DNA of 64,000 nucleotides from Puniceicoccales bacterium (GTDB taxonomy: Bacteria; Verrucomicrobiota; Verrucomicrobiia; Opitutales; JAIRKQ01): positions 1 through 64,000 of the forward strand of contig JAIRXR010000007.1 of the NCBI GenBank assembly GCA_031268175.1. Direction: 5' to 3'. The position numbers and the translations under genes are program-made. The stretch's first letter is position 1; each line of letters begins with the position of its first letter. This document shows, piece after piece, positions 1-8,250 of this stretch. The notes under the pieces were generated by a model. It was not told the origin of the DNA, ran no database searches, and saw nothing but the letters and a program-made list of their open reading frames with translations.

Positions 1-177
1 AATATTGCCGAAAAATTATCAGCATGCCTTACATATTACAGCGCTGAAGTGCCCGCGGAAAAAATATCCGAACGAAAACAACGCCAAGACAATGCGAAGA
101 GTGTTCTTGCGGCATTGGAGTGCGTGGGTGTGGCAAAATTAGCCGTCGCCAATGCTGCCAAACGGTCAAGGGCTTGA
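1..177 (+). CDS. C-terminal end of a hypothetical protein, paralogous to the next gene
   Basis: Frame 1 is open from the first base of the window and gives 58 residues before a TGA at 175-177; the start lies outside. I do not recognise a family. The segment around residues 20-33 (AEKISERKQRQDNA) matches GEKISEQEKRKDNA inside the gene that starts at 453, and the residues before it (IAEKL...YYS) also align with that gene (IAGKL...YCS). The DNA is similar too. This is therefore the tail of a related gene, probably one of a tandem family. It ends shortly after the shared motif, whereas the downstream copy continues for about 230 residues, so the two differ strongly at the C-terminus. Confidence 0.7.
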   Translation, partial: NIAEKLSACLTYYSAEVPAEKISERKQRQDNAKSVLAALECVGVAKLAVANAAKRSRA

Positions 178-417
178 ATTTCAATAAAACTACTTCCGAT
201 CAGCAGCTGGGTGTGGATGGCAGCTGCTTCTGGAAATGAAAGTCTCCGCGGCACCGATGTTTCGGAGATTTTTCCCATTGTTTATACTCGAAGCACTGGG
301 AAAAGTCGGTCGGTAGTCGCGAAAACGCATCCCGCCATGCCAGCCACATCACTTCGCCATTGTTCCACGTTTTATGCTCTGTGCATTTGTAATTTTTTCA
401 TTTTTTTCACAAAAGGC

Positions 418-446
418 TTGCAATAGTATTAAATAATATTTACACT
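418..446 (+). promoter_or_regulatory. possible promoter, perhaps giving a leaderless transcript
   Basis: TTGCAA at 418-423 and TACACT at 441-446 are 17 bases apart, a sigma-70-like pair. The predicted transcription start falls at about 453, which is the ATG of the next gene, and no Shine-Dalgarno sequence is visible before it. A leaderless message would fit, but the match is modest. The rest of 178-417 shows no credible gene. Confidence 0.25.
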
Positions 447-452
447 GTTGGC

Positions 453-2258
453 ATGAATTTTTTGAAAAATGTCGTAAAAAACGTCGGAAATTTACTTCAC
501 AGCGGAGGAACCAACCTCGTAAATTGGTTTTACAGTGGCAGAAACAATCGCGGAAGCGTCAATCAAATTCGGGCAACAAATACACCGCCTCTTGCGCCAT
601 CGAGAAGCACTCGAGTTGAATCAACGGCATTGAGTGACCATGCCGTCCCTTCTTCCCTCAGCGAAAATCCGATGGCAAATATGGGAAAGAGGGCGTCGCA
701 ACCCATTCAAAATCCACAACAACAAGCGAATCCACAAACTAAACGAGAGCAGATAAAGACGAGACAGCAAGCGGAACTTAATAGAGTTAGAGCAGCGGTG
801 ATAGAACGGAATAAAAACCTGATCGAAACCTGCGCCGCCGAGATTATGGAACTTGACAAAGCCTTGGCCGAGGCCAACGATCATAGCGTAGCAAACAACA
901 GTAAAGTTACGATGCTGCCGACAAGCGCCATTGCAAGGATATCAGGCAGCATTGCAAGGATATCAGGCAGCATTGTAAGGATATCAGGCAGTGCACAAGA
1001 TGTAATCGGGTACGCATTCATCGAGTTTGCGAAGCGCAAAAATCCAAACAACCCAGGTGCGGCGCTGTCAGATTTTGATAAGAATAGAACAGCTGTGCTA
1101 CGGCAATTTGCTGCTAAAAAATCGGAAGAGGCGCTAAAGAAAAACCAAGCATTTAGACACTTGATGGCAGGAGGCGTTGCGAAGGGGCTTGAAAATGCTC
1201 TTGCAGCGGTTAGCCGTGTCGTAGGTAGCTCCAGCCAATCAACTCCATACGCCCAATCCCAACGGGTTGCTCCTGCGGCGACGATTAGGCCAACACAGGC
1301 CTCTGCACAGTCATCACAAGCTTTGATGTCCGCCATCGGCGAAATCTACAGTATCATAGGTAGTAGTCGAGAAACAAGACAATCAACAAACGAGGTCGCG
1401 AATTTTGTGAATATTGCCAATGGCGCCGGCCAATTGAAGGTGGTCGCCGCGCTAAAAGAATTCGCACTGGAGAAGGGCGATAATGCTGCCGGGGCGGCTA
1501 AGATTCTTGATGGCATTGCCGGAAAATTGAAAAAATTCTCTGCATATTGCAGTATGTCGCAGGGTTCAGGGGAAAAAATATCCGAGCAGGAAAAACGCAA
1601 AGACAATGCAGAACGTTCCTCGGTAGTGCAGACATACGTCCATGAAGCAATAGACAGCATTGCTCATATTGCCCCCGAACCTAAACAATCGGAATCAAGC
1701 AGTTCTAGCAGCGGCATATCTCCATCGAGCGCTACGGGCAGACAAGAACAAGTGTATAACGCCATAGTCACATGCATTGGTAAGTTTTTCGAAAATAAAG
1801 ACGATCAAAGCTACTTTACAGAAAAGCGCATTACGGCACTCAATGGGCTTGCCAACATTGCCGGGACAGAACTGACTGCAGCGGCAGTAGCCGAGGCTGC
1901 AGAGAAGATGAGTGTTTCTCCGGAGAAGGTAGCGAAAACAGTTGAAGACATCATTTTTGACGCGCTTTATAATGCTGAGGATGACAAAAAAGTGCAATTT
2001 GAGGATATATGGGAAGCTTTGATCACTTTGACCCCTAATGACAACTCCGAGAGCCTAAGTGACACCAGCACAGACTTTGTCACTGCGGAACTCGATGAAA
2101 TGAACAGGATAATTTCGAACAACAGCCTAACGGATCAGTTAAGTGAGGCTCGTAGAGCAATAGCTGGCGCGAATAGGACACAAGAAGCCTTTGATCAACA
2201 AGTCCAGGCCTTCGGCTTCGGAATAGACGATAAAGAGGCTGATGCGGAGTTGGAATGA
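453..2258 (+). CDS. hypothetical protein, 601 aa, low-complexity, effector-like
   Basis: No recognised domain. The protein has no signal peptide or clear membrane segment. Residues 40-110 are rich in Ser, Pro, Asn and Gln and look disordered. Residues 110-150 are charged and helical and could form a coiled coil. A seven-residue unit (IARISGS) is repeated three times at about residues 160-180. The remainder is alternating Ala/Lys/Glu-rich helix and Ser-rich linkers (a Ser run near residues 412-420). Its paralogue ends just upstream at 177. Large, soluble, repeat-bearing proteins of lineage-specific families in intracellular bacteria are often secreted effectors, but nothing here proves secretion. 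Start: the first ATG of the open frame; no Shine-Dalgarno sequence is seen. Confidence 0.75.
   Translation: MNFLKNVVKNVGNLLHSGGTNLVNWFYSGRNNRGSVNQIRATNTPPLAPSRSTRVESTALSDHAVPSSLSENPMANMGKRASQPIQNPQQQANPQTKREQIKTRQQAELNRVRAAVIERNKNLIETCAAEIMELDKALAEANDHSVANNSKVTMLPTSAIARISGSIARISGSIVRISGSAQDVIGYAFIEFAKRKNPNNPGAALSDFDKNRTAVLRQFAAKKSEEALKKNQAFRHLMAGGVAKGLENALAAVSRVVGSSSQSTPYAQSQRVAPAATIRPTQASAQSSQALMSAIGEIYSIIGSSRETRQSTNEVANFVNIANGAGQLKVVAALKEFALEKGDNAAGAAKILDGIAGKLKKFSAYCSMSQGSGEKISEQEKRKDNAERSSVVQTYVHEAIDSIAHIAPEPKQSESSSSSSGISPSSATGRQEQVYNAIVTCIGKFFENKDDQSYFTEKRITALNGLANIAGTELTAAAVAEAAEKMSVSPEKVAKTVEDIIFDALYNAEDDKKVQFEDIWEALITLTPNDNSESLSDTSTDFVTAELDEMNRIISNNSLTDQLSEARRAIAGANRTQEAFDQQVQAFGFGIDDKEADAELE
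930..992 (+). repeat. three tandem 21-bp repeats inside a gene
   Basis: The unit attgcaaggatatcaggcag plus one base occurs at 930-950, 951-971 and 972-992 with only one internal change and a changed last base. It keeps the frame and encodes IARISGS, IARISGS, IVRISGS. The near identity at DNA level points to recent duplication. Confidence 0.95.
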
Positions 2259-2315
2259 ATGAAAGAGGAGGAGAACAAGAAATAATGCAAAAACACTCAT
2301 TGATGTTTTACCATT

Positions 2316-3599
2316 ATGCTCATACAACACAAAAATATCAAAAAAAAAATTGTTTTCCTTGCTTTTTCATCATTTTTCTGCTTTTTTACACATATGAATA
2401 TATCTCGCATTAACAATATTAACAACAATACCCATGCGCATAGAAACAATACCAATGCGCATAGAAACAATACCAATGCGCATGGACACAATCACGGTCA
2501 TGATGTGCATGGACACAATCGCGGTTATGAAGAGCATGGACACAATCGCGGTTATGATGCGCATGGACACAATCACGGTCATGAAGGGCATCGCGGTCAT
2601 AGCAATGTGCAGAACACGCCACTTGCTAACTTAAATGCCGCAAGCTGGACACCGATTGCCCAGCATTCCTATACCATTAGCCATGCAATTACCCAAGCGC
2701 ATCAATGCGCAATCACGTCCCACTACAACAGGGAACGATTGCATTATTCACAAATTGACCAAATGGTTTTTGTTCTCTCAGGAAATCAAGAAAAAGAGTG
2801 GGGGGAAATGACGATCAACGAGCGACTTGAAGTGGCAAATTCGCAGTTTGGTCACTTGAAGAACAGACAAACAATAATTGGCTTACTCAGTACTGCTAAA
2901 CTCAAAGATAAGCATAATGGACGTTCCGCGATCAATGGCAATTCTAATTGGTGCAAAGAGCTTAATAACCAAATAAATAAAGCTCTGTCGGAGCACGTTT
3001 TTTGCGGGAGTTATGAAAAATATTCGGGTATACACGGGCCAAAACACGCCACACGGGCTATGATGAATGTTCTATTCTATGTGTCCTTCCTAAAGAATGC
3101 GAAGGGAATCACTGTTGACGATGACACGATTACGGTAGCAGCTATCGCGGCACTTTTCCACGACTCCGGAAGGCAGGCCGAGGGAGAGGATGTTGCCGAT
3201 GAGCTTAGTGCCCTGAACGCCTATAACTACTGCATGAGTCACGGACTGACCGGCCTTGCCATAAGGTGCCGCAACGCCATTTCGCACAAGGATGACGACC
3301 CTATAAGGAATAATAATAAAAGTATTGAGGCTAAACTACTCCAGGCGGCTGATTGCATAGAAATTCAGCGTTGTAGGAGCAATTTTGATGTGCATTGCAT
3401 TGATTTTGTCAAAACCGGAGAAATAACTCCCGCAGAAGGTAATGCGTTGGCAAAAATTGGTAAAGACTTCATGGACGCAAACGGCACCTGCGACGAACAG
3501 AAGGCCTACACCAATCACTACACGAGCCGAACGTATAATAGCATGAGTACCATCAATTTGGCGCGTAACGCTGCCCGAGGAGCCGGTATGTCCTGGTAG
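2316..3599 (+). CDS. HD-type phosphohydrolase-like protein with His-rich repeat leader
   Basis: 427 aa. Residues 9-24 are hydrophobic after a Lys-rich start (KNIKKK) and could be a signal or membrane segment; an alternative ATG at 2394 would omit it. Residues 38-95 are Asn/His/Gly repeats, likely to bind metal or be disordered. The C-terminal half has metal-ligand motifs of the HD superfamily: H240 and H244 in IHGPKHATR, HD at 282-283 in FHDSGRQAEGED, a second His near 324, and D346 in AADCIEI. The H-G-x-x-H and HDSGR..GED pattern recalls the phosphodiesterase modules of SidE-type effectors that process ADP-ribosylated ubiquitin; this is my inference from memory. It follows the 601-aa gene on the same strand after 57 bp. 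An ordinary nucleotide phosphohydrolase is the alternative. Confidence 0.7.
   Translation: MLIQHKNIKKKIVFLAFSSFFCFFTHMNISRINNINNNTHAHRNNTNAHRNNTNAHGHNHGHDVHGHNRGYEEHGHNRGYDAHGHNHGHEGHRGHSNVQNTPLANLNAASWTPIAQHSYTISHAITQAHQCAITSHYNRERLHYSQIDQMVFVLSGNQEKEWGEMTINERLEVANSQFGHLKNRQTIIGLLSTAKLKDKHNGRSAINGNSNWCKELNNQINKALSEHVFCGSYEKYSGIHGPKHATRAMMNVLFYVSFLKNAKGITVDDDTITVAAIAALFHDSGRQAEGEDVADELSALNAYNYCMSHGLTGLAIRCRNAISHKDDDPIRNNNKSIEAKLLQAADCIEIQRCRSNFDVHCIDFVKTGEITPAEGNALAKIGKDFMDANGTCDEQKAYTNHYTSRTYNSMSTINLARNAARGAGMSW
2427..2588 (+). repeat. two in-frame tandem repeat tracts coding for His-rich segments
   Basis: A 21-bp unit coding for NT(H/N)AHRN runs from 2427 to about 2480 (two full copies and a part). 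It passes directly into four 27-bp units at 2481-2507, 2508-2534, 2535-2561 and 2562-2588, coding for nine residues that begin HGHN(H/R)G. Both unit lengths keep the frame, so copy-number change would alter length but not reading. Confidence 0.95.
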
Positions 3600-4160
3600 T
3601 TGTAAAAAAAGTTGCAATCGCCTGCGGTCTCGTTCCACGGGCGAATGACGAGTAGCTACGGCGGCCGCCTGTGAAGGCGGCCGAATTCATTGATTCTGGA
3701 TAAAGCAATAGTTTCGAAATTCGTCGGCTACGGGCAATAAGCCCAAAAGCCGACGTGCGCGTTTTTCCTGCGGCGCGAAATGTGTTGATTTGATTTCGCT
3801 GGCACGGAAATGACGAGTTTTGCACGCAAAGTCCACTTTCCAGCGCCGAAATATGGGATGTTGCCGAGAGAAAGGGTAAAATGCCGGCGGCGTGAATGTC
3901 TCCACTGAGCTGAGTGGGGCGCGTACAGCCGTACCGCAAACTTTCACACACATTGCCAGGCGTTTCGAGTAAATTTCGCATAATATATATTATGTCTAAT
4001 TAACGCGCACGAACCGCGCACGGCGCAATAGTTTCCTAAAAAAGAAAAGGCACTCAAATGAGCGCCCCATGTGCGAAACGCTAACATTCACGGCATTATG
4101 GCATCAGCATTCGCGGAATGATCTGCGGAACCGGACCTATCTCCGGCGGAAGCCTAAAGC
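3600..4160. other. 561-bp non-coding stretch with several hairpins
   Basis: The minus-strand open frames here (for example 3553-3981) are rich in Arg, Ser and Thr, overlap the end of the HD gene and look spurious. Structure is visible instead. There is an 8-bp perfect stem at 3662-3669/3676-3683. A nested hairpin has an outer stem 3722-3729/3748-3755 (8 bp) and an inner stem gggc/gccc, and is followed by TGCGCGTTTTT, so it could end transcription from the left. A 16-base palindrome of A/T (cataatatatattatg) lies at 3979-3994. The minus-strand terminator at 4036-4066 closes the region. It could hold a small RNA or a decayed gene. Confidence 0.5.
4036..4066 (-). terminator. rho-independent terminator of the outer-membrane protein gene
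   Basis: Read on the minus strand, an 8-bp stem (one G-U pair, 4049-4056 with 4059-4066) with a 2-base loop is followed by ccttttctttttta. It lies 95 bp beyond the stop of the gene ending at 4161. Confidence 0.75.
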
Positions 4161-4985
4161 CTAGAACGAGCATCCCAGTGATGCCGTCACCCACACGAAA
4201 TTCCTGTGTGGCCCGTTAACCCATGAGTTCAGCTTGGCGGAATTTCCGCCGTAGGACACGCCGATTTTAGCCTTAGCATTGGCGTTTATCGCGCATACTA
4301 TGTCGCCGGATACACCGTAGTAGATAAAATCTCTTTTCTGTCCCTCAATGCGCTTGCCGTCGAGCTTTCCAACGTTTTCATAGCCGATACTCGCACCGAC
4401 ATCAAAGCTAAGGCCATCGATGATCCGTTCGGACATGTCGAAGCTGTGCGACACACTCGCATCAATGGAAAAATCTTCGCCATCGAAGTCGTAGAACGTG
4501 TATAACGCTGGAGATAGCAAGATATTCACCGTGGCACCTGCGTATATTTCATTCGAATTTTTCTGGGCATCACCCACCGCTGACGCATAGATGTAGTGCG
4601 TATACCCAGCGTCCAGTGTGAATATGTCAGTCGCGTAGTACGTAACTCCCAGGCACGGCGCCACTCTACTGTACTTATCTACAAGCGCTGCGATGACATC
4701 CGCGGAAAGGGATACCTTCAAGTCGTCCGATATTTTGTATCCAAGTGCTACGCTCGGGACAACAGCCTTCCCGCATGACCTGACACCGTGGGAAACACGC
4801 TCAGTTATAAATTTTACGTTTGTTCCAAATTCAAAATCGCTATTTTTTTCAGCTGCAATGTTTCCATGCGCAATGGGTGCGGCACAGCCAAAAAGTACAG
4901 CCGCAAACAATTCAATCGTAAAACGGCTGTTTAAAATCTTATTTCCAATTTTCTTTGTCAGCAAAACGGTCTTGGTTCTTCCCAT
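4161..4985 (-). CDS. outer-membrane beta-barrel protein (porin-like)
   Basis: 274 aa. A basic N-terminus followed by a hydrophobic stretch (FTIELFAAVLFGCAAPIAHG, about residues 22-41) is a signal peptide. The mature part is made of alternating polar and hydrophobic beta strands with many Tyr, Gly and Asp residues. It ends in Phe, as expected for BAM-dependent outer-membrane proteins. Composition and length fit a small barrel of the kind annotated as conserved outer-membrane protein of the TIGR02001 type; the exact family is uncertain. The ATG at 4985 has gaaagga about seven bases upstream. It lies directly after the transaldolase gene on the same strand (12 bp gap), so the two may share a transcript that ends at the terminator near 4050. 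Confidence 0.8.
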   Translation of the reverse strand: MGRTKTVLLTKKIGNKILNSRFTIELFAAVLFGCAAPIAHGNIAAEKNSDFEFGTNVKFITERVSHGVRSCGKAVVPSVALGYKISDDLKVSLSADVIAALVDKYSRVAPCLGVTYYATDIFTLDAGYTHYIYASAVGDAQKNSNEIYAGATVNILLSPALYTFYDFDGEDFSIDASVSHSFDMSERIIDGLSFDVGASIGYENVGKLDGKRIEGQKRDFIYYGVSGDIVCAINANAKAKIGVSYGGNSAKLNSWVNGPHRNFVWVTASLGCSF

Positions 4986-4997
4986 GGGGTTATCCTT

Positions 4998-5942
4998 TCA
5001 ATAGACATTGTGATCGATTATGTTTTCCATTTTTTCGGTATCACTGGCGAAATTTCTTATCCCTTCGGCAAGCTTTTCCGTTGCCATTGCGTTTTCATTG
5101 AGATCGTAGCGAAACGTTTTTTCATCGCAGGCTATTCTCTTCATTGGCAATTCCGCGCTTGCACCGACGGACAGTTTTTGGCTAATTTTTTGCGTCGACG
5201 AGGCGAGCTCTTCGAGAAGCTGCGGGCTTATGGTTAGCAAATCACAGCCGGCGAGGGCGACTATTTCGCCCACATTTCTGAAGCTGGCGGCCATAATTTC
5301 CGTCTCGTATGCAAAGTGCTTGTAGTAGTTGAAAATTTCCACGACGGACCGAACACCTGGATCATCGTCGGCACAGTAATCCATCCCAGTTTTTCCCACA
5401 TGCCAGTCCAAAATTCTCCCGACGAATGGAGAAACTAACGTTACACCAGCCTCGGCACAGGCAACCGCCTGCGTCATGGAAAATAACAGTGTCAAGTTGC
5501 AGTGAATGCCTTCACCTTCGAGCGCCTCGGCTGCGGCAATGCCTTCCCACGTCGCGGCGATTTTTATGAGAACTCTGTCTCTGGAAATTCCACTGCGCTC
5601 GTAGAGGTCGATTATGGCAGTCGCCCTTTCGATGGTTCCAGGACTATCGAATGACAATCTGGTATCCACTTCCGTCGACACCCTTCCGTCCACGATTTTC
5701 AAAATTTCCAGCCCAAATGAGACGATGAGATGGTCCATCGCCCGCGGAATGCCCCTTTGCCGGGCCACTCCCCTAGCCTCTTCAACCAAATGGCTGTACT
5801 GCGGCAGCTGGGCGGCTTTTAATATTAGCGACGGGTTAGTCGTCGCATCGGATGGCTTAAATTTTTTAATCGACTCAAAGTCGCCGCTATCGGCGACGAT
5901 CTTAGAAAACGACTTTAGCTGCTCCAACGTTGTTTGCGCCAC
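4998..5942 (-). CDS. tal: transaldolase
   Basis: Cytoplasmic enzyme of the non-oxidative pentose phosphate pathway that moves a dihydroxyacetone unit from sedoheptulose 7-phosphate to glyceraldehyde 3-phosphate. Visible signatures are DATTNPSLI near the N-terminus, EVDTRLSFD, and the Schiff-base lysine in RVLIKIAATWEG, followed by CNLTLLFS and VSPFVGRILDW. This is the long TalB-type form. The frame is open up to a TTG at 6026, but a GTG at 5942 gives 314 aa, close to the 317 aa of the E. coli enzyme, and removes a non-conserved leader, so I chose it; the true start is uncertain. The outer-membrane protein gene follows closely on the same strand. Confidence 0.93.
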   Translation of the reverse strand: MAQTTLEQLKSFSKIVADSGDFESIKKFKPSDATTNPSLILKAAQLPQYSHLVEEARGVARQRGIPRAMDHLIVSFGLEILKIVDGRVSTEVDTRLSFDSPGTIERATAIIDLYERSGISRDRVLIKIAATWEGIAAAEALEGEGIHCNLTLLFSMTQAVACAEAGVTLVSPFVGRILDWHVGKTGMDYCADDDPGVRSVVEIFNYYKHFAYETEIMAASFRNVGEIVALAGCDLLTISPQLLEELASSTQKISQKLSVGASAELPMKRIACDEKTFRYDLNENAMATEKLAEGIRNFASDTEKMENIIDHNVY

Positions 5943-6105
5943 GGGACAGGTTGGTAAAAATTTTCTACCACTGCGCAAATAAAAAGTACCGCCGGTGATT
6001 GAAAATATTTTGCGAAGCTCAGGCAACTAAGCCCTGCCGCCACTTCGAGATTTTTCAAATTTTACTTTGACACGGCGTGCCAAGAAGGCTTTATCTAGGC
6101 CGCAT

Positions 6106-6181
6106 GGGGTAGTAGCTCAGTGGATAGAGCAGCGGCCTTCTAAGCCGAAGGTCGAGGGTTCGACTCCCTCCTGCCCCGCCA
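6106..6181 (+). tRNA. tRNA-Arg (anticodon UCU)
   Basis: Full cloverleaf: acceptor GGGGTAG pairs with CTGCCCC (one G-U), D arm GCTC/GAGC, anticodon loop CTTCTAA with TCT, and T arm GAGGG/CCCTC with TTCGACT. CCA is encoded at the 3' end after discriminator G. One mismatch (G-A) sits at the top of the anticodon stem. It reads AGA codons. Confidence 0.95.
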
Positions 6182-6213
6182 CGGTGCGCCTTCGCGGATA
6201 GGTTTGCCTTCAA

Positions 6214-6558
6214 TCATTCGCTTTTTTCAATGTCCCATTCGGACAATTTTTCGATTCTGTCGTTTGTGGCCGCGAGGAAAAATCGCTTGCCGAAGTGTTC
6301 AACGACGGTCAAATATTTTTTTCCGCCCAGCATGCGCGTTGCTATGATTTTTATGTCGTCGCAGTCGCGCTTGCGCGCGGCATTTCCGCACCCGCAAAAG
6401 TATCCTCGCCGGTGAAATAGCACGAAAAAATACCCACCTAGCGCCAGTAGCGCCAAAAATATCGCCGTTCGTACAATTATTTCAGCGATGCCTATTTGCG
6501 CCGGAGACGCCAAAACTTCTCCGGGAAGTGAAACGGCGAGAGTCCCGATGGTAGCCAT
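6214..6558 (-). CDS. small membrane protein resembling FliO
   Basis: 114 aa. A hydrophobic segment (about residues 24-48, IAEIIVRTAIFLALLALGGY and on) is followed by a short cytoplasmic domain of the form IKIIATRMLGGKKYLTVVEHFGKRFFLAATND. FliO proteins, which help to assemble the flagellar export gate, have one membrane segment and then a similar pattern (hydrophobic-K..LG.K..L.VVE..GKR..L..T). No other flagellar gene is in the window, so it is either an orphan FliO-family protein or a chance resemblance. It lies between tRNA-Arg and the DoxX-type gene, on the same strand as the latter with a 43 bp gap. Confidence 0.55.
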   Translation of the reverse strand: MATIGTLAVSLPGEVLASPAQIGIAEIIVRTAIFLALLALGGYFFVLFHRRGYFCGCGNAARKRDCDDIKIIATRMLGGKKYLTVVEHFGKRFFLAATNDRIEKLSEWDIEKSE

Positions 6559-6601
6559 ACGTAGTCTTTAAAAATTGCTGCGTCGGATGCTATTGGACGC
6601 A

Positions 6602-7018
6602 TCAGCCCTTGTCAACGGCGTATGTCCCCGGTCCAATGAACAAAAGCCCGTACATAGCCGCGGAAAGCATAGCGGAGATTGCAACACTGTCCACCAGAGG
6701 GCAAGAGGCGTAATATTTGAAGACCGTTTCGAGCAGGATAACCGTTCCGAGCAAAAATGCACTCGTTTTGAAAAACGCGCCGATGGCAAACATTATCCCG
6801 CACACGACGCAAATCACTGCGATTGCCCATCCGAAATACAGCGGCCAAAATGTAACCCCAACGGCGGCAAGAATCTTTCCCAGCGTCAGCAGGGCCGTTC
6901 TGCCGCCGACAAAGACGTATATCCCCTTGGCCGTCAGAATTATGCCCAAAATCATGCGGATAAATAATTTTCCGAAATTTTCTTTGTTAAAAAAATTACC
7001 ATTCATACTTTGCCGCAT
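6602..7018 (-). CDS. DoxX-family membrane protein
   Basis: About 138 aa with four hydrophobic segments. The N-terminal region (LFIRMILGIILTAKGIYVFVGG) has the Arg-then-Gly pattern typical of DoxX-like proteins, followed by LGKILAAVGVTFWPLYFGWA. The function of the family is not firmly known; members are linked to respiratory or oxidative-stress roles. The open frame runs back to 7069, but that would reach into the divergent recA region, so an internal ATG at 7018 (or 7006) is more likely. The recA start lies 76 bp away on the other strand, so the two promoters must overlap or be back to back. Confidence 0.7.
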   Translation of the reverse strand: MRQSMNGNFFNKENFGKLFIRMILGIILTAKGIYVFVGGRTALLTLGKILAAVGVTFWPLYFGWAIAVICVVCGIMFAIGAFFKTSAFLLGTVILLETVFKYYASCPLVDSVAISAMLSAAMYGLLFIGPGTYAVDKG

Positions 7019-7094
7019 TAAGCACTTTAATCGGTAAATCGCCAGGAAAAATGATGCTTGATTGTTCAATTTTCGGCGTTATTCCTTCCAGATA

Positions 7095-8150
7095 ATGAAA
7101 ACTGACTCCAAGGAAGCGAATACGTTGGATCTTGCCATGACGGCCATAAATAAGCAGTTTGGCGAAGGATCAATCATGAAGCTCGGCGACGCGAAAAAAA
7201 TGGATGTTTCAGTGATTTCGACCGGGTCTCTCGCCTTGGATCTTGCGCTGGGAGTTGGAGGACTACCGCGGGGAAGGATCTGTGAAATTTTCGGCCCGGA
7301 ATCATCGGGAAAGACGACGCTGTGCCTCAGCGTGATCGCCGAAGCGCAGCGCAATGGTGGCAATGCGGCATTCATTGACGTTGAGCATGCCCTCGACCCG
7401 AGGTATGCCAAGGTGGCAGGCGTCGAACTTGGAAGCCTCATGGTCGCACAGCCCGAAAACGGTGAAGACGCGTTGAACATAACGGAAACGCTCATACGGT
7501 CCGGAGCCGTGGACGTCGTCGTCGTCGATTCCGTCGCTGCGCTGATCACAAAAGCCGAGCTCGATGGACAAGTCGGAGACACAACGATCGGAGGCCAGGC
7601 CAGGATGATGAGCCAGGCCATGCGCCGCCTGACATCGGCAATAAGCAAATCAGGATGCGTTTGCATATTCACCAATCAAATCCGGGAAAAGGTTGGCATA
7701 ATGTTTGGGAACCCGGAAACGACGCCCGGTGGCAGAGCGTTGAAATTCTTTTCATCGGTGCGACTGGACATACGGAGAACGGCACAGATAAAGGAAAATT
7801 CCGGCAAGGTTACTGGCAATCGCACACGCGTTAAGATCGTCAAAAACAAGGTCGCAGCCCCATTTACGGAATGTGAGTTTGACATAATGTTCAACGAAGG
7901 CATTTCAAAAACAGGTTCCGTAATCGATCTCGGCCTCGAACATAAAATTTTGGAAAAAAAGGGTGCGTGGATTGCTCACGGCGGGAAACTCATCGGACAG
8001 GGACGCGAGGCAGCCAAGCAGTATCTCAAAAATAATTCAAATGTGGAAAAGTCTCTGGAAGATGAAATCAGGAAAATTGTGCGCGTATCCGGGGGAACCG
8101 TGCTCGGTGAAGGCGTTGACGAAGACGCGACCACAGAACCGCAAAATTAG
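7095..8150 (+). CDS. recA: recombinase RecA
   Basis: 351 aa, the usual RecA size. It forms filaments on single-stranded DNA and drives strand exchange and LexA cleavage. Visible motifs are the start [12 protein letters not shown], Walker A GPESSGKT, the substrate loop region [15 protein letters not shown], the L2 segment [21 protein letters not shown], and a C-terminal acidic tail. The frame opens at 7062, but the ATG at 7095 matches the normal RecA N-terminus. No SOS box was recognised upstream. Divergent from the DoxX-type gene. Confidence 0.98.
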   Translation: MKTDSKEANTLDLAMTAINKQFGEGSIMKLGDAKKMDVSVISTGSLALDLALGVGGLPRGRICEIFGPESSGKTTLCLSVIAEAQRNGGNAAFIDVEHALDPRYAKVAGVELGSLMVAQPENGEDALNITETLIRSGAVDVVVVDSVAALITKAELDGQVGDTTIGGQARMMSQAMRRLTSAISKSGCVCIFTNQIREKVGIMFGNPETTPGGRALKFFSSVRLDIRRTAQIKENSGKVTGNRTRVKIVKNKVAAPFTECEFDIMFNEGISKTGSVIDLGLEHKILEKKGAWIAHGGKLIGQGREAAKQYLKNNSNVEKSLEDEIRKIVRVSGGTVLGEGVDEDATTEPQN

Positions 8151-8250
8151 TTGTCTGAAATTGACGAACTGGAAAAATCGCGGCATTTTCCTTTATTCTT
8201 TACTTTTTGTAAAAAAATAGACAATCGATCACTGGTACTTGGAGGCAAGC

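Noticed and set aside
930-992. Possible CRISPR-like array
   Set aside because: Units are directly adjacent, 21 bp long, without spacers, and lie in frame inside a gene.
881-1336. 151-aa minus-strand open frame
   Set aside because: Antisense shadow of the 601-aa gene; its IL-rich repeat only mirrors the 21-bp repeats.
3553-3981. 142-aa minus-strand open frame
   Set aside because: Arg/Ser/Thr-rich, overlaps the end of the HD gene, no ribosome site and no recognisable pattern.
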